Numbered from the stretch's first letter, positions 10,450 through 22,357 are shown. The stretch is DNA of 64,000 nucleotides from Linum tenue (GCA_946122785.1 CAMGYJ010000004.1:56428679-56492678); one strand, 5' to 3'. Notes: generated by a model from the sequence alone, not told the origin. Made by a program: numbers and translations.

Positions 10450-12662
10450 GATTAACTTTCCTCCGCGTAGAGAGATTAGGCCATTGCATCTTAGAAGAAG
10501 TTAGAGAGTTTAAGTGGAAACCATTGAGATTATCCCCTGGAGGGCCTCCCCTTTCCCACCTTTTCTTCGCTAATGATCTGGTTCTCTTTGCTGAACCTTC
10601 CTTGAAACAAGCAGATGTCATTAATAGATGTGTTGAGAGTTTCTGCTTGGCTTCAGGAGAGCTTGTAAGCAAGGAGAAGTCCAGGATTTTCTTCTCCAAG
10701 AATACTAAGGATAGGGACAAGAAGAATGTGTGTCATAGGCTTGGAATTCAGTCAACTTTAGACTTAGGAAGGTACCTTGGTGTTCCTGTCATTCATGGGA
10801 GGATTACTAGGAACACGTATAGGTACATAATTGACAAAATTGACTAGAAACTCACCTCGTGGAAAGCTAGAACCTTGTCGTTAGCTGGGAGAGTGACCCT
10901 TGCACTCTCAGTTCTTAATGCCATCCCTTATTACGCTATGCAAACCACTCTGCTTCCTGCCTCTGTTTGTGAATTGATTGATAAAAAGATTAGATGTTTT
11001 GTTTTGGGGATCCAATGAGGAGAAAAAGAAAGTGCATTTGGTTTCTTGGGATAAAGTGTGTCAACCTAAGAACCAAGGGGGACTTGGCTTAAGAACTGCT
11101 AGAAGTTTGAACATGGCTTTCATGATCAAGCTTGCATGGCAAATTCTTAATAATGGTTCTGATCTTTGGGTGCAGGTGATGCAAGGAAAATACTTCAAAC
11201 ATGTTGATGGGCAGATCGTGGCTATGAAAAGAAGCAATCATTCTGCTTTGTGGAAAGCGATTGTGAAGGCAATGCCCCTCATGAGGAGTGCCACCTGCTG
11301 GAACATTAGGAATGGAAGGACAACAAGCTTCTGGAATCACCCGTGGCTGGACCATGACATCACGCTGAGAGACCATATTCTGCAGACTGCTGACTTGCAG
11401 CAGGAAGATAGTTCAGTTGCGGAGTGGACTGATGACAATGAAGAATGGAACTGGCAGAAGCTCCATGAATGCCTCCCCCAGAACATTATCTCCCTGATTG
11501 CTGGTATGGAACCACCTAAAAGCAACCTGGGAGAGGACAAGAGCATATGGGGTTTGGAAAGGGATGGAAGGTTTAGGTTGAAGTCAGCATATAGCCTTGC
11601 AGCGGACCAAACCAATTCTGAAGGTGAGTCAATGTGGAAGAAACTCTGGAAATGGAAAGGGCCAAGCCGCACCAAACATTTTCTCTGGCTTGTGATGCAT
11701 GACAGGCCACTTACCAACAAGGAAAGAGTCAAGAGGAAGATGACTACTGATGGAAACTGCAGCCACTGCAAAGATGTGGAAGAGACTACAGAGCACAATC
11801 TGAGGAAATGCAGCAAAACAACAGCCATCTGGGAAAAATTCATGTGCAAAGTCACTAATAAAGAAAGCAATCTGCCCTTTAAGGAGTGGATGTCTGCCAA
11901 TTTAAGTGATGATACCCATGGCGTCGATTTTGGACGTATTGTGTGGCAACTTTGGAAACAAAGGAATGAAGAGTGTATGGATGGGAAGGCTTATGTGGAA
12001 AAGTCCCTCATCTGCAGAATTGAGGCTTGGTTCAGCATTTACAAAATGGCACTGCACAATGTTGAGCGAAGCTTCAAACCGCCTGTTGAAAGAAGAGAAG
12101 AGGAAATCGGTTGGAGGCCTCCTCCTGAGGGATGGGTACAGGCTCAGACTGATGGCTCTGTCCTCTCTCCCTTAGGGTCTACAGCAGCTGGAGGTCTCCT
12201 TCGTGATAGCCTTGGAAGATGTAGCTCTGCCTTTGCCTGCAATCTGGGGAAGTGTTCGATTACTGCTGCTGAGCTGAAAGGGGCGATTGTTGGTTTGCAG
12301 TTGACTTGGGAGAGGGGTTTTCGAAAAGTGCAGCTTAAGTTGGACTCAACTACTGCCATTGCTATCATTAGGGATCGTTCTGATGATGATCACCGACACG
12401 GAATTCTGGCTAAACATGTGAACAACCTTTTGGATCGTGACTGGGACGTCTCTATTTCACATGTGTATAGGGAAGGAAATCGCACTGCAGATTTTCTGGC
12501 TAACTTAGGCCATAGTCTCACTTTTGGAACACATCATGTTGATGTGTGGTGTTCAGATCTTTGTAGATGGCTTGACTATGATGTTATGAGAATTTCCCAA
12601 ACTCGGATTATTAATACATGATTCAAGGCGCTTTTGTGCCTGCCTTCTTACCGAAAAAAAAG
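10450..12662 (+). pseudogene. 5'-truncated LINE: RT C-terminus, zf-RVT and RNase H
   Basis: The sequence begins inside the reverse transcriptase. 'SHLFFANDLVLFAEPS' holds the catalytic box as FANDL (the usual FADD/FADDL with an Asn in place of the first Asp), followed by the LGRYLGVPVIHGRI and WKARTLSLAGRV motifs. A TAG stop lies at 10846-10848 and a +1 frameshift near 10995-11005. After that a 547-codon open frame (10978-12621) carries the CHCH-like zinc knuckle of LINE ORF2 (CSHCKDVEETTEHNLRKC), the WQLWKQRNEECMDGKA segment and an RNase H domain (QTDGSVLSP, AAELKGAIVGL, KLDSTTAIAI, HVYREGNRTADFLANLGH). All three RNase H catalytic acids appear present. The A-tail at 12653-12662 marks the 3' end. 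It lies directly upstream of the NAGS gene. Confidence 0.88.
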
Positions 12663-12922
12663 AGAAGGAAAGGGAAGTTGTCTCTCCTCTTGCTTCTCTT
12701 TTGAATTTTGCCTCTTCGAATTTTTTATTTTTATTTTCACCGGGATATACGCATGATTACGATACAGAAGAAGAGTCTCTAGAAAAAGCAAGCTCGACGA
12801 CAATGGCGGCCTCTAACTAGTTAGAGTTACCTACCTCCTCCTGAACTTACGTTCCCCACCAACCACAAAGTCTCGCTTTTCCTTCTTCCTTCATTCCTTA
12901 CAGAGGCCCGTACAATCCTCCG

Positions 12923-15900
12923 ATGGCTTCTATTACTCCTCATTCCGCTTCTTTCCAGACCCATCGCGGACGCCGCCGCCGTCTGCATTCCTCGTCGCTT
13001 CTTAATTCGTCGTTGTCGCCACGCAGCGTTTCACAGCTTGACTTCCGCCGCCTATCAAGTCCTCCCCCGGCGCCGCGAGCTTTGGCGGCGGCGGCTTTGA
13101 TCGACGACAGGGAGGGAAACAGAGGACGGAGTAGGCATGGTGGCAAGTTTGCAACGGCGGCCACGAAGAGGAATGTGTTCAGCGAGGGAATAGTTAGCGG
13201 CGGCGGTGAGGAAGAAGGAGCGAATTCAAACTCCTTCGAGGACGAACAGTTCGTGAGGTGGTTCCGGGAAGCTTGGCCTTATCTCTGGGCTCATCGGACC
13301 GGGACTTTTGTGGTTATTATCTCTGGTGAAATTGTGTCCAGTCCTTACTTAGATGCGATTCTCAAGGCAAGTTCGTTGCTTTAATATCTGGGTAGTCATT
13401 TTTGCTGCCCACCAGCTGATCGACGAATTGACCCTTTCAAACTCTCTCTTTCTTTTACTTTGTAATCAGTCATTGATGGGTTTTACGCATCTCCTTTTTG
13501 CAGGACATAGCATTTCTTCATCACCTGGGAATTAGGTTCGTGATCGTTCCAGGGACGCATGTTCAAATTGATAATCTGTTGGCTGAGAGAGGTAACTTGT
13601 TGGTGTTGCTCCTGTCTTGTCAAGCTCTTGTGCATCTTCCGCAGTCCCACTCGATGGCAATTTATGAGGTACGATTGCTTATTTGCAGGGCATGAGCCTA
13701 AGCATGTGGGGCCGTACAGAATTACTGACCCAGAAGCTCTGGCTGCATCAATGGAAGCGGCTGGCAAGATTCGGGTGATGATAGAGGCTAAACTTTCTCC
13801 TGGACCTTCCATATGTAATGTGCGCAGGCATGGTGACAGTAGCAGGTGGCATGACGTGGGAGTCAGTGTTGCTAGTGGGAACTTTCTCGCAGCCAAGGTA
13901 CATTTTCAATGCAGAACAATTGGTACTTTGAGAGGATAAACCGCTAATTCTTTGTATTGCTTCCTTCTTTATTTGACCATTAGCACAATGGTCATGCCTT
14001 CATCTAAATTCTTTTATGATGTCCTTCTGTAGAGAAGAGGAGTTGTTGGAGGTGTTGATTTTGGGGCAACAGGTGAAGTGAAGAGAGTAGATGTTGACCG
14101 TATGGGTGAGAGGCTTGACAGTGGTTGCATTGTTGTGCTAAGCAACTTGGGCTATTCAAGCTCTGGTGAAGTTTTGAATTGCAAGTATGTTGAGCACCTC
14201 TTTTCTATATACTCTTGAATGATGAATCATTTCCACAACTCGGAATAGCTGTGCACGAAGTTCTCCGTTCAGTGAAATAGTTTGTCCAATATATGATATT
14301 TCTTGGGTATGCAATGATACTGCAACAATGATGTTTACCTAATCATATTGGGAACTGCTGTTTATCTTTCTTGACGTTTTCAGCACATACGAAGTTGCTA
14401 CAGCTTGTGCCTTAGCAATTGGAGCAGACAAACTTATTTGCATAATGGATGGTCCTATTCTTGATGAGAATGGGCACCTCATTCGTTTCTTAACTCTCGA
14501 GGAAGCAGACACTTTGATTCGTGAACGGGCTAAGCAAAGTGAGGTAGCCGCTCATTATGTGAAGGCTGTTGCAGAAGAGGATCCTTCTTCTTCTGTCGAA
14601 GATACGGATTCCATTTCCATAGTTGCTTCCTCACAGAATGGGATAGCTGTCAACACGAAACACAATGCAGCATTTCATAATGGTGTTGGTTTTGACAACG
14701 GAGGTGGATTGTGGTCAGGAGAACAAGGTTTTGCCATTGGTGGTCAGGAAAGGCTCAGTCGATCGCACGGTTATCTCTCGGAATTGGCTGCTGCAGCTTT
14801 TGTTTGCAAAGTAAGTTGAAGATCTCTATGTTGATGTTTACTGGTGTCTGCTTTGTCTTTTGGGCTTACCTTGAATCCTAGTTTTTGCCAACCCAAGTGT
14901 GCTTGAAAGTGGATACCATAGCAACCTTCGTTTCTCCTATGCTGCTTTCATCTTTCGATATACAATTAGTAAATTTTAAAGACTCCTGATAGGTATTGTT
15001 CTTTTATGGAGTGGCAATTTATTAGGAACAGTAACACTATTTTTTTTGGGAATTTGTCCCACAATGATGTCTTTTAATTCAAACCTAAATTTATTTTTTG
15101 TTCGTACTAGTGAACCTAGCACGGTGCTGTGCAAAGTAGGTTGAATTTTCAGTCCACAAAATCTATTGTTGTATTAGTATTTCATGAAACAATGGAAGAT
15201 CAAGTAAACTTACATTGTTGTATCAATTTTTTTTCTCTTTCTTCTGATGTAGAGTAAAACTCTTGCTTTATTTGCTTAGGTCATAAACTTGCATTTGCTA
15301 TTTCAGACTTACTTATCAAATAGTTTTTATGATTGTTTCATCACAAAGCCTGCTCTGCTGTTCTAGTTATTTCAGAGTCCAGTTGTTCAATCTCAAGTGT
15401 CACACCCTCTGGCATATCTTCCTTTCAGGGTGGAGTCCAAAGAGTGCATCTACTAGATGGTACAATCGGTGGGGTTTTACTGTTAGAACTCTTCAAAAGA
15501 GATGGGATGGGAACTATGGTAGCTAGGTACGTGGCTGTCTACAACTCCATTCAAATCTCATATTCAGAAACACTACCGTTGGTTCTTTGTTTGCCTACTT
15601 GCTTATTGCATTTATAAATAGGTTAAAGCATAAATGTGGTAGACCAGGGAAATTATTATGTTATGCCACTTGATTGTTACACGTGGTTGTGTGATTAAAC
15701 TTTTGTGTAGTGTTTAGTGATGCTTTCTTTGTGCTGAATCATTTATGCGCAATTGATGTCCCCTGTCACAGTGACCTATATGAAGGAACCCGAATGGCTA
15801 GGCCGAATGACCTTGCTGGAATAAAGCAGATCATACAAACCTTTACAAGAAGCAGGAGTGTTGGTTCGAAGGACGGATGAAGAGGTTGTTTACTCCTGCG

Positions 15901-16696
15901 CTGCATTTTCATACTGTGTTGAACTGCTTGGATACTTGCTAGATAATGCCTTTTCACTTGATCCAGAACTCACTGCTTCAATTTATCTCTATTCAAACTG
16001 CGTTGAACAGCTGGATACTTGCTAGATAATGCCTTTTCACTTGATCCAGAACTCACTGCTTCACTTTATCTCTATTTCTGCTTTGCAGCTGCTTAAGTCG
16101 TTAGATTCGTATTATGTGGTGGAAAGAGAAGGTCAAATCATTGCTTGCGCTGCTCTTTTCCCTTTCTTTGAGGATAAATGTGCAGAGGTAGCAGCTATTG
16201 CAGTTTCTTCTGATTGTCGTGGGCAAGGGCAAGGAGACAAATTGTTAGGTATGTAGGTCCTTGTTCTGAAGTTTTTGCTTTGAAGCCATGAACTATTGTT
16301 CTAAATGGGACTGAACCGGACCATTGTTCTACAGATTATATGGAGAAGAAGGCATCCTCACTGGGTGTGGAAACGCTGTTCCTCCTGACTACCCGCACTG
16401 CAGATTGGTTTGTTATCCATGTCCTTTGTTAAGAAAATACACTGACAGTTGCCTGTCTTCTTTTGCTCGAACGAGTGTTGCCATTATTATCCCATGAATC
16501 CTGTGAATGGTTGGCTTTTATGTTTGTTTGCAGGTTCAAAAGACGGGGTTTCTCTGAATGTTCAATTGACCTGATTCCTGAACGAAGAAGGAAGAGGATT
16601 AATTTGTCTCGTAACTCAAAGTACTACATGAAGAAGTTGCTTCCTGATACAAGTGGGATAACGCTCACTGCCAGGCATTCAGCTGGCAATAAATAG
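12923..16696 (+). CDS. NAGS: N-acetylglutamate synthase, chloroplastic (frameshifted in exon 7)
   Basis: This enzyme transfers acetyl from acetyl-CoA to glutamate, the first step of arginine synthesis, in plastids. Exons: 12923-13366, 13504-13591, 13689-13897, 14033-14184, 14384-14810, 15429-15526, 15772-15884, 16089-16248, 16335-16407, 16534-16696. A Ser/Arg-rich transit peptide comes first, then an amino-acid-kinase fold from about residue 109 ([27 protein letters not shown]), a linker, and a GNAT acetyltransferase domain ([20 protein letters not shown], with CoA-binding RGQGQG). Ignoring one extra base the product would be 641 residues, close to the plant family size of about 610. An additional A in 15837-15839 shifts the frame and gives a TGA at 15878-15880, removing the acetyltransferase domain. 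Intron 1 has a GC donor (13367). A polyadenylation signal AATAAA lies at 16898-16903. Product identity is very sure; whether the locus is functional depends on that base. Confidence 0.93.
15913..16076. repeat. ~83-bp direct tandem duplication in NAGS intron 7
   Basis: Two copies, 15913-15993 and 15997-16076, share the block from 'GATACTTGCTAGATAATGCC' to 'CACTGCTTCA' with only a few differences (GCTTGG versus GCTGG; TCAATT versus TCACTT). The duplication lies wholly in the intron between exons 7 and 8, leaving both splice sites intact. Confidence 0.85.
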
Positions 16697-16983
16697 CAAT
16701 AGCCGATCCAAGTCGTGACTTAGTAGTTGTACAGAATATAGCTCCTGGCTGGTGTGTTGTAACGGATGCCCTTTGAGGCTCAAAGCTGTATTGGCATTTG
16801 GTCAGCGGCTTGACTTGAGAATCAGAAATTGAGCAAACACTCAAGCTAGGAGTTGTTTGTATTTATCCTATTGTATATTTTGTGCCAGAAGAAACGGAAT
16901 AAAATATAAATGTAGCTGTGGAAGGTCGTCTTAATGGTTGGGGTCTACTGTTGCTTGGTGGTTTGGAGTGGATAATCGCTTTA

Positions 16984-17335
16984 GGGTCGTTTGCTTTTGG
17001 GATTTGGGTGATGGATTTGGAACCCAAATCCCAAGCATCATGGAGTTGACACAAATTTTGTTTGTTGAGGGACACAAATCGTGGGGTCCACGGATTTGGA
17101 CCCCTTTTTTAGATCCAAATCCGTGGACCCCACGGATTTGTAAATCCCACATTTCATTTGGGATTTGACAATAGAAGGAAAAAATGTGAGACAAATCCAT
17201 CACAAATACATGATAAAAAATCAACTAAACAAACAATGTACTCTTCCAAATCCATGATGCAACAAATCCATCATAAATCCAAAGGTTTTTAAAACTCAAA
17301 ACCTTCATTTTCAAATCCAACAAGCAAACGAGCCC
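16984..17335. mobile_element. Tourist-like (PIF/Harbinger) MITE, 352 bp, TTA TSD
   Basis: The left end GGGTCGTTTGCTTTTGGGAT and the reversed right end GGGCTCGTTTGCTTGTTGGA are inverted repeats flanked by TTA (16981-16983 and 17336-17338), the usual PIF/Harbinger target. The body contains further inverted repeats around ATTTGGATC / GATCCAAAT. It sits about 80 bp past the NAGS polyadenylation signal. Confidence 0.75.
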
Positions 17336-17338
17336 TTA

Positions 17339-17974
17339 GTCTTGTTCTTGTCAATTTCAATCGATGATGACTAGGAATAGGAAAATAAAAAATTTCACTT
17401 CGAATTTCGGACAGGAAGATCTATTCCTGTCTCCGCACACGAGGCTGATTAATTAGGTTAAGAAAAATATGAGGAACGGGCACTGATTGATTGGCTTTAG
17501 AAAAGGTCCGCGAACCGACTTTCAATTAGTTCTTTTGTAAAAACAAATTGTATGTGATCATCAATTACCTTACACGTTAGAATATTTTTATCCCACATTC
17601 ATTCTTATTTCCAAAATACTATTGATACATTTTAACAATATGAAACAATTGAACCACGATTTTAGTACAAAATATCATATCACAGATTTTTCCGGTATAA
17701 ACCTCCGGTGGTATGATTTTAAAATCCTTGGCTTATTGCGATACTTTTCTTCCCAAGAACATCTCAATACAGATGACCGAACTTGTACAAAGATTAGAAT
17801 CAAGAATATAGAGGGCTAGTCGTTGCATTATTACTTTAACCAGACAAATCTGCAGCAAAATACAGTGTTGCCACCTGCTGAGAATCTTGCAGTGGGGGAA
17901 AAGGTAAAGACACTCAAATTTGTGCAACTTTTGTCCTACTAGGGAACCATGCCAGCGGCAGCTGATAACCAGAA
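17339..17974. other. Convergent intergenic region between NAGS and NDUFS4
   Basis: No gene, RNA or clear repeat is seen. The part from about 17700 to 17974 probably includes the 3' untranslated region of the minus-strand NDUFS4 gene. Confidence 0.4.
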
Positions 17975-20678
17975 TTATTTTCCCTCAGCTTCTGGCAAGC
18001 CCTTGAACTTGAAGTTCTCAGCGTATGACTTCGGCTGGAAGTGAAAACAAAAAATCTCAAACAATGTTAAATCATGCAGTTTAATTTGAACGAGCCATTA
18101 GATGAAAGTATAAGAATGGTTTGTATATGATGTGAATCATTCATGCAAAGACTTGGTCTACAAGGTGGAAGACACTACTTAAAGTTCGCAATCACTTAAA
18201 AGGACTACAGCAAATGAGAGATACAGGTTCTATATACTTGATTAACATCACACCTGAATCGGTTAGGAATACAAGTGTCTTCTAGAAAGTATCAGAACCC
18301 CAGGAATAGAAGAGGCTTATGAGTCATTGGACAGCAATAAAGTTAATTCAATGATATTCTATATTGCGGGTTACGAACAAGTATTCGACCATAGAAACTA
18401 GATGCGGTGAGGAACTATCACAGTTAGTTTTTGTAACTTGCTAGCTCCTAAGAGAGTCAGTGCACAATATTGACCTGGAAGTAACAACTAGAATCAAATC
18501 TCTACAAGAACTACACAGAGGAAAATCACACACCTTCAGAAGTGGAGTTTGGTACTTTTTTACCTGAAAATAAGCCAAAGGAATATTGATCAAAACAAGC
18601 AATTTAAACTAGTGATTTTGCTTTAATAAGAAAATTATATATACTTACAGCCAATCATATACATTAAACTGCATAACCAGCTAACTGGAAAGATAGAAAC
18701 TAGCGGACATAAATTACACCACCGAACCACAGTAGTTACCCCACTTAACTCCAGATGTTTCAAAAAATCACAAAATCAGTAGGAAAGGCCAGCAACATAT
18801 GAAGGATAAACATGATCAAAGAATTTAAATGGGTAAATGAAAGAGGATGAGTGTTGCATCTTAAACTTTTACCATATGAAGGGATGATAGAAAAGGTAAG
18901 AACTTATGGTGTTTCAAATTATGGAGGAACTTCAAATGCTTGATATTGGCTGAATGGTGGTAGATGTTTATGCAGTACAATTATGACAGCACTTGCTTAG
19001 AAACTTTCAGTGATAAAACTAGAAGAGAATCCAAGAAAGAAACATGCTTCTCTGTTGAATTCTACAATGACAGCAAGAAAAAAAACCTACCACATAGTCC
19101 CAACCATGTCTTGCAGCAAAATCCTTGGCAGCTGCTTCGCTTTCGAAGCTAAGTGCAGAATCCCCAACATTAGCATATGGGTCACCTGTGGACGTCCAAC
19201 CCATCAAAGGGTTTTCCCACCTTCAAACAAAGTTAGAAACTGCATGAGCTGCCGAAGGTTAAAAGGTCCTTTCCACAAGAGACATAGCCACTAAATGCAA
19301 TCCTGGAAGGGGGTAGTGCATGTAAAATGAAGGAACTTTCATGTCATTGCACAATGGAACTAGGAGCACTATTTCATAGCTTTCATTTTCACTTTTTGCT
19401 CGTATGGAAAAGGAAACAAAACAAAAAAAATTCATAAAGTTTGGAAGCTATGTCTGCAATACAGAAACATTAGAAGAGTTTGTAAAAACTGGAAAGGAAT
19501 AACCAACAGTAAGAAACTAGAGCAATCGAAGTATCAAAACATTATTCATATTGTCTAGTCAAAATGCATAGCAAAACATTGGTTTTACGACCTACCAATT
19601 CAAGTTGAGAACAGAAAAATAAAAAGGAAAAAAAAACCACAACAGAAACCCTATAGAACTAACATAACTTTCAATGTTCCAATAGCAAGTACATAGATTA
19701 ACACATACTTCTGAGTAGACACAAAGTTGATTTTCCACTTCCCAAGTTTCCCGGATCCTTGCTGAGTTGCAGTTCTAGCAGGGGAGTAAATTACAACCTA
19801 TAATGCACACCAATCCCACAACAACGCACGAGTTAAGAATATAAGACTGTGACAAAAGCAACCAGTCAAACAGAAAGCACTGCAACCAGCTGCATGAACC
19901 CAATACAGGTTTTGCATAAAGAAAGGAAGAAAAATGGTCTTGGACACGCATTCTGGAACTAGTCCAATTAGCTATGTTGAAGGATTTGAAAGAAACAAAA
20001 GAGAAGAAGAAAGAAAGCTCGTGATCTATACAAAGAGTAGAGCAAAGATACTATTAACCTCTCCCGCTTTTAGTTCGGTACCAAACAGGGCATAACGAGA
20101 CACAATGCAGGAACTTTGCATATGTATATTAGCTCCAACTCTAAGGATCCAATATGAAATTTTATCAGATATCCCTAAAAGGACAAGGAAATTAATCCCT
20201 CCTGATGCAGCTAAACTTCGTAAATCCAGAAAGGGTTTCGACAAATCACAATTACCCATCATCACATTGCAACATCTCTTACACATCGCTAAACTACCAC
20301 ACCACTGAGAGAACATCAATTAATTTTTCTGACAATAGAGAACGTCAATTGAGAAGGGCGAGTTCAGCCAAATTAAAGAGATCAAAACTTTCGATCCGCT
20401 AAACTACACCGACTAATTTATCAGGCACGGCCAAAAACCCTCGAGACATTTCTCAAAATCACGAAAGTAAAATTGACGTCGGAATCAAAATGGTTATCCG
20501 GGTTTACCCGCCGGCGAAGCTGCTCATGAGGAATACCGGAGACCATGCCGATCTCGCCGGGCTTCGTCTCCACCAGGGCATCGGAAGCTGAGGACGAAAA
20601 CTGTCGGGAGATGGGGGAGAGACTTGCGCCAATGTTGCGGCAGCCGCGGCCACAAATTCTTTGGAGAGAGGCCGCCAT
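17975..20678 (-). CDS. NDUFS4: NADH:ubiquinone oxidoreductase (complex I) subunit NDUFS4
   Basis: This is the 18-kDa accessory subunit of mitochondrial respiratory complex I, at the N-module/Q-module junction; its Arabidopsis counterpart is FRO1 (FROSTBITE1). Exons on the minus strand: 20678-20508, 19797-19709, 19220-19091, 18563-18534, 18034-17975; together 480 bases, 159 residues, with every junction GT-AG and in phase. The N-terminus ([12 protein letters not shown]..., ISRQFSSSA) is a mitochondrial presequence. Then come the family motifs [72 protein letters not shown] and [17 protein letters not shown], ending in [14 protein letters not shown] and a short acidic tail. Length and motifs fit the family (about 154 residues in Arabidopsis). 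A Pack-MULE starts 134 bp upstream of the start codon, so the promoter or 5' UTR may contain transposon sequence. Confidence 0.96.
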
Positions 20679-21217
20679 ATTCCGCTGAGGCCCCACTGGT
20701 ACCGTCGTCGGCTTGGTGTGAGGGAGACGATGCGTAGAGAAACTCGGCGATGTAGGCTCGTGAGAACGGAGAAGGAAATGGAAGATTGTGAAAATTGAAA
20801 AGAAAAAAAAAGGCAAAATACACTTGTATATCCATAACTTTCACGTTTGTGACAAATATATCCATAACTATCGAAATACACGAAATACCCAATTCCGTCC
20901 ATTTTGTTAACGGCGTCAGTTGATGGTATAACTAGACTAACGGTAGAAGCTGAGTTGGCGATTGATTTACCCCACCAAATGACGTGGATTGTAAAGAAAA
21001 AAATACAAAAAATTAATATAAAAAAAAACAAAAACAGAAAGAGAAAGAGACGAATAAACCCTTTTCTTCCCTTCCCCGCTGCAACTCCTCCCGGAAGAGC
21101 GACCTTCCATCTTCTCCCTTCTTCTTTGAATCTCCCCATTAATCTCACTTCCAACCTCTGATCTACCCTTCTTCTTCTCTGCATCTCAGTCCCAACCTTC
21201 GATCTCCCCCCTTCTTC

Positions 21218-21661
21218 TCAAAATCCTCCTTGTCGTTCTTCGTGACCAGCTTCCTCTTGGAAATTGACTTGCAGGCATACTGCTTCCCGGTGGAATTCTC
21301 GATGCAGAGGTAAGTAACCCCAAATTGGCCCTGACCCAGTTCTTTTCCGATCGTGTAGTGAAGCTTGACGTCCTCGTAGGCCTTCCCGAGGATCGTATCG
21401 GGTCGCCGGGATGGCTTCGGGCTCGGCAGAGCGAGGAAACCGGGTTTTTTGGGGGGTCCGGAGTGGAGATTGCGGAGGAATTACATGGCTGCCGGCAGAG
21501 TCTCCGGTGGTCGTCGGAGGAGGTTTGGACGAATGATTGGTATAATCAGCAGGAGGCAGGTCTCGAGATTTGGGATGGTAATTGTTGTGATGATTGTTAT
21601 CATTGTGGTTGTAGCGGAAAGCATACCCGCCTATGCCGCCTTTGCTTATGCAGTGACCCAT
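21218..21661 (-). pseudogene. Captured fragment of a calcium-dependent protein kinase (CDPK) 5' exon
   Basis: The frame opens at 21661 with MGHCISKGG, matching the N-myristoylation/palmitoylation start (MGxCxSK) of CDPKs, followed by a low-complexity variable N-terminal domain (His/Asn-rich, then Pro/Ser/Thr-rich). Near 21400 the reading frame shifts, and the sequence then reads [20 protein letters not shown] and [20 protein letters not shown], the start of the kinase domain with its Gly-rich loop (GxGxFG), followed by the VAIK-type lysine in [15 protein letters not shown]. It stops near the end of what would be the first exon. There is no catalytic loop and no EF hand. It is an incomplete transposon-carried copy and not a working kinase. 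Confidence 0.85.
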
Positions 21662-21778
21662 TTAAGACCCAGCTTCTACTGATAGCTTATCAAAATTATG
21701 GATCAGCGAGTGGAAGAGGAAGAGGAGAAGAAAGGTGTCGTCAGGGGTTGAATTGAATTGGGGGAAGGTGGGTATTGA

Positions 21779-22060
21779 TGGGAAGAAAGATTCAGAGATG
21801 ATGAGGCAAGAGTCGACAGAAAGGAAACCAAGGGAACAAGAGATTCCAAAATCGATGAACAGATATATGATTATAAAAAACTGGAGGACGAAGACCCAGA
21901 AGAGGAATTGGAGGGGAAAGAGGTGGGAAACGATAAAGATGACAGCTTTGAGGTGGATCAGAAGCAGGCGGATGAATTAAAAAAGCAGTTGGCAGAGGAA
22001 GAGCCAACTTCTTCTCAAAATCCCCAGAACTCGATTTCCCCCTTTCCTCCTTTTGTTTGA
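21779..22060 (+). other. Open acidic frame, 93 codons, possibly a second captured gene piece
   Basis: This frame has no ATG at its start but is uninterrupted from 21779 to a TGA ending at 22060. It reads RFRDDEARVDRKETKGTRDS, then a strongly acidic Glu/Asp-rich, Lys-spaced segment (YDYKKLEDEDPEEELEGK, QADELKKQLAEEEP) with coiled-coil character. The composition looks protein-coding and is unlike the surrounding transposon. I do not recognise the parent gene. Confidence 0.4.
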
Positions 22061-22357
22061 TGTTGGAGCCAAGGAAGAGAGAAGAAATCAATGTGGCGGA
22101 GATAATTTTTTTTAATTTTTAATTTTTTATTTTTTGCTGACATGGCGTCCACATGTGGCATGGGTATGGTCCTAGTCAGCGTTCCGTCACATTTACTGAC
22201 GTCGTAACAAACGGCGTTAAAGTTTGTAACAGAAATGGATAGATTTGTCACACGATAGTACGCTTTTCTGGGTATTTCATGTATTTCGATAGTTATGGAT
22301 ATATTTGTCACAAACGTGAAAGTTATGGATATAGAAGTGTATTTTGCCAAAAAAAAA

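Larger units (their letters stand above)
20812..22348. mobile_element. Pack-MULE with ~80-bp near-perfect TIRs, 1537 bp
   Basis: Both ends read GGCAAAATACACTT(G/C)TATAT and remain identical apart from about two bases over 80 bp, through TCCATAACTTTCACGTTTGT and the following CGAAATACA(C/T)GAAATACCCA. Nine A residues flank each side (20803-20811 and 22349-22357), consistent with a 9-bp target duplication in an A-tract, though low complexity weakens this. It contains no transposase. Instead it holds a GC-rich, gene-derived piece of a calcium-dependent protein kinase (minus strand) and a second unexplained open frame (plus strand). These are the defining properties of a Pack-MULE. The high TIR identity suggests fairly recent activity. 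Confidence 0.85.

Noticed and set aside
21218..21661. A functional CDPK gene
   Set aside because: It is cut off inside the kinase N-lobe, has a frameshift, lacks catalytic loop and EF hands, and lies between transposon TIRs.
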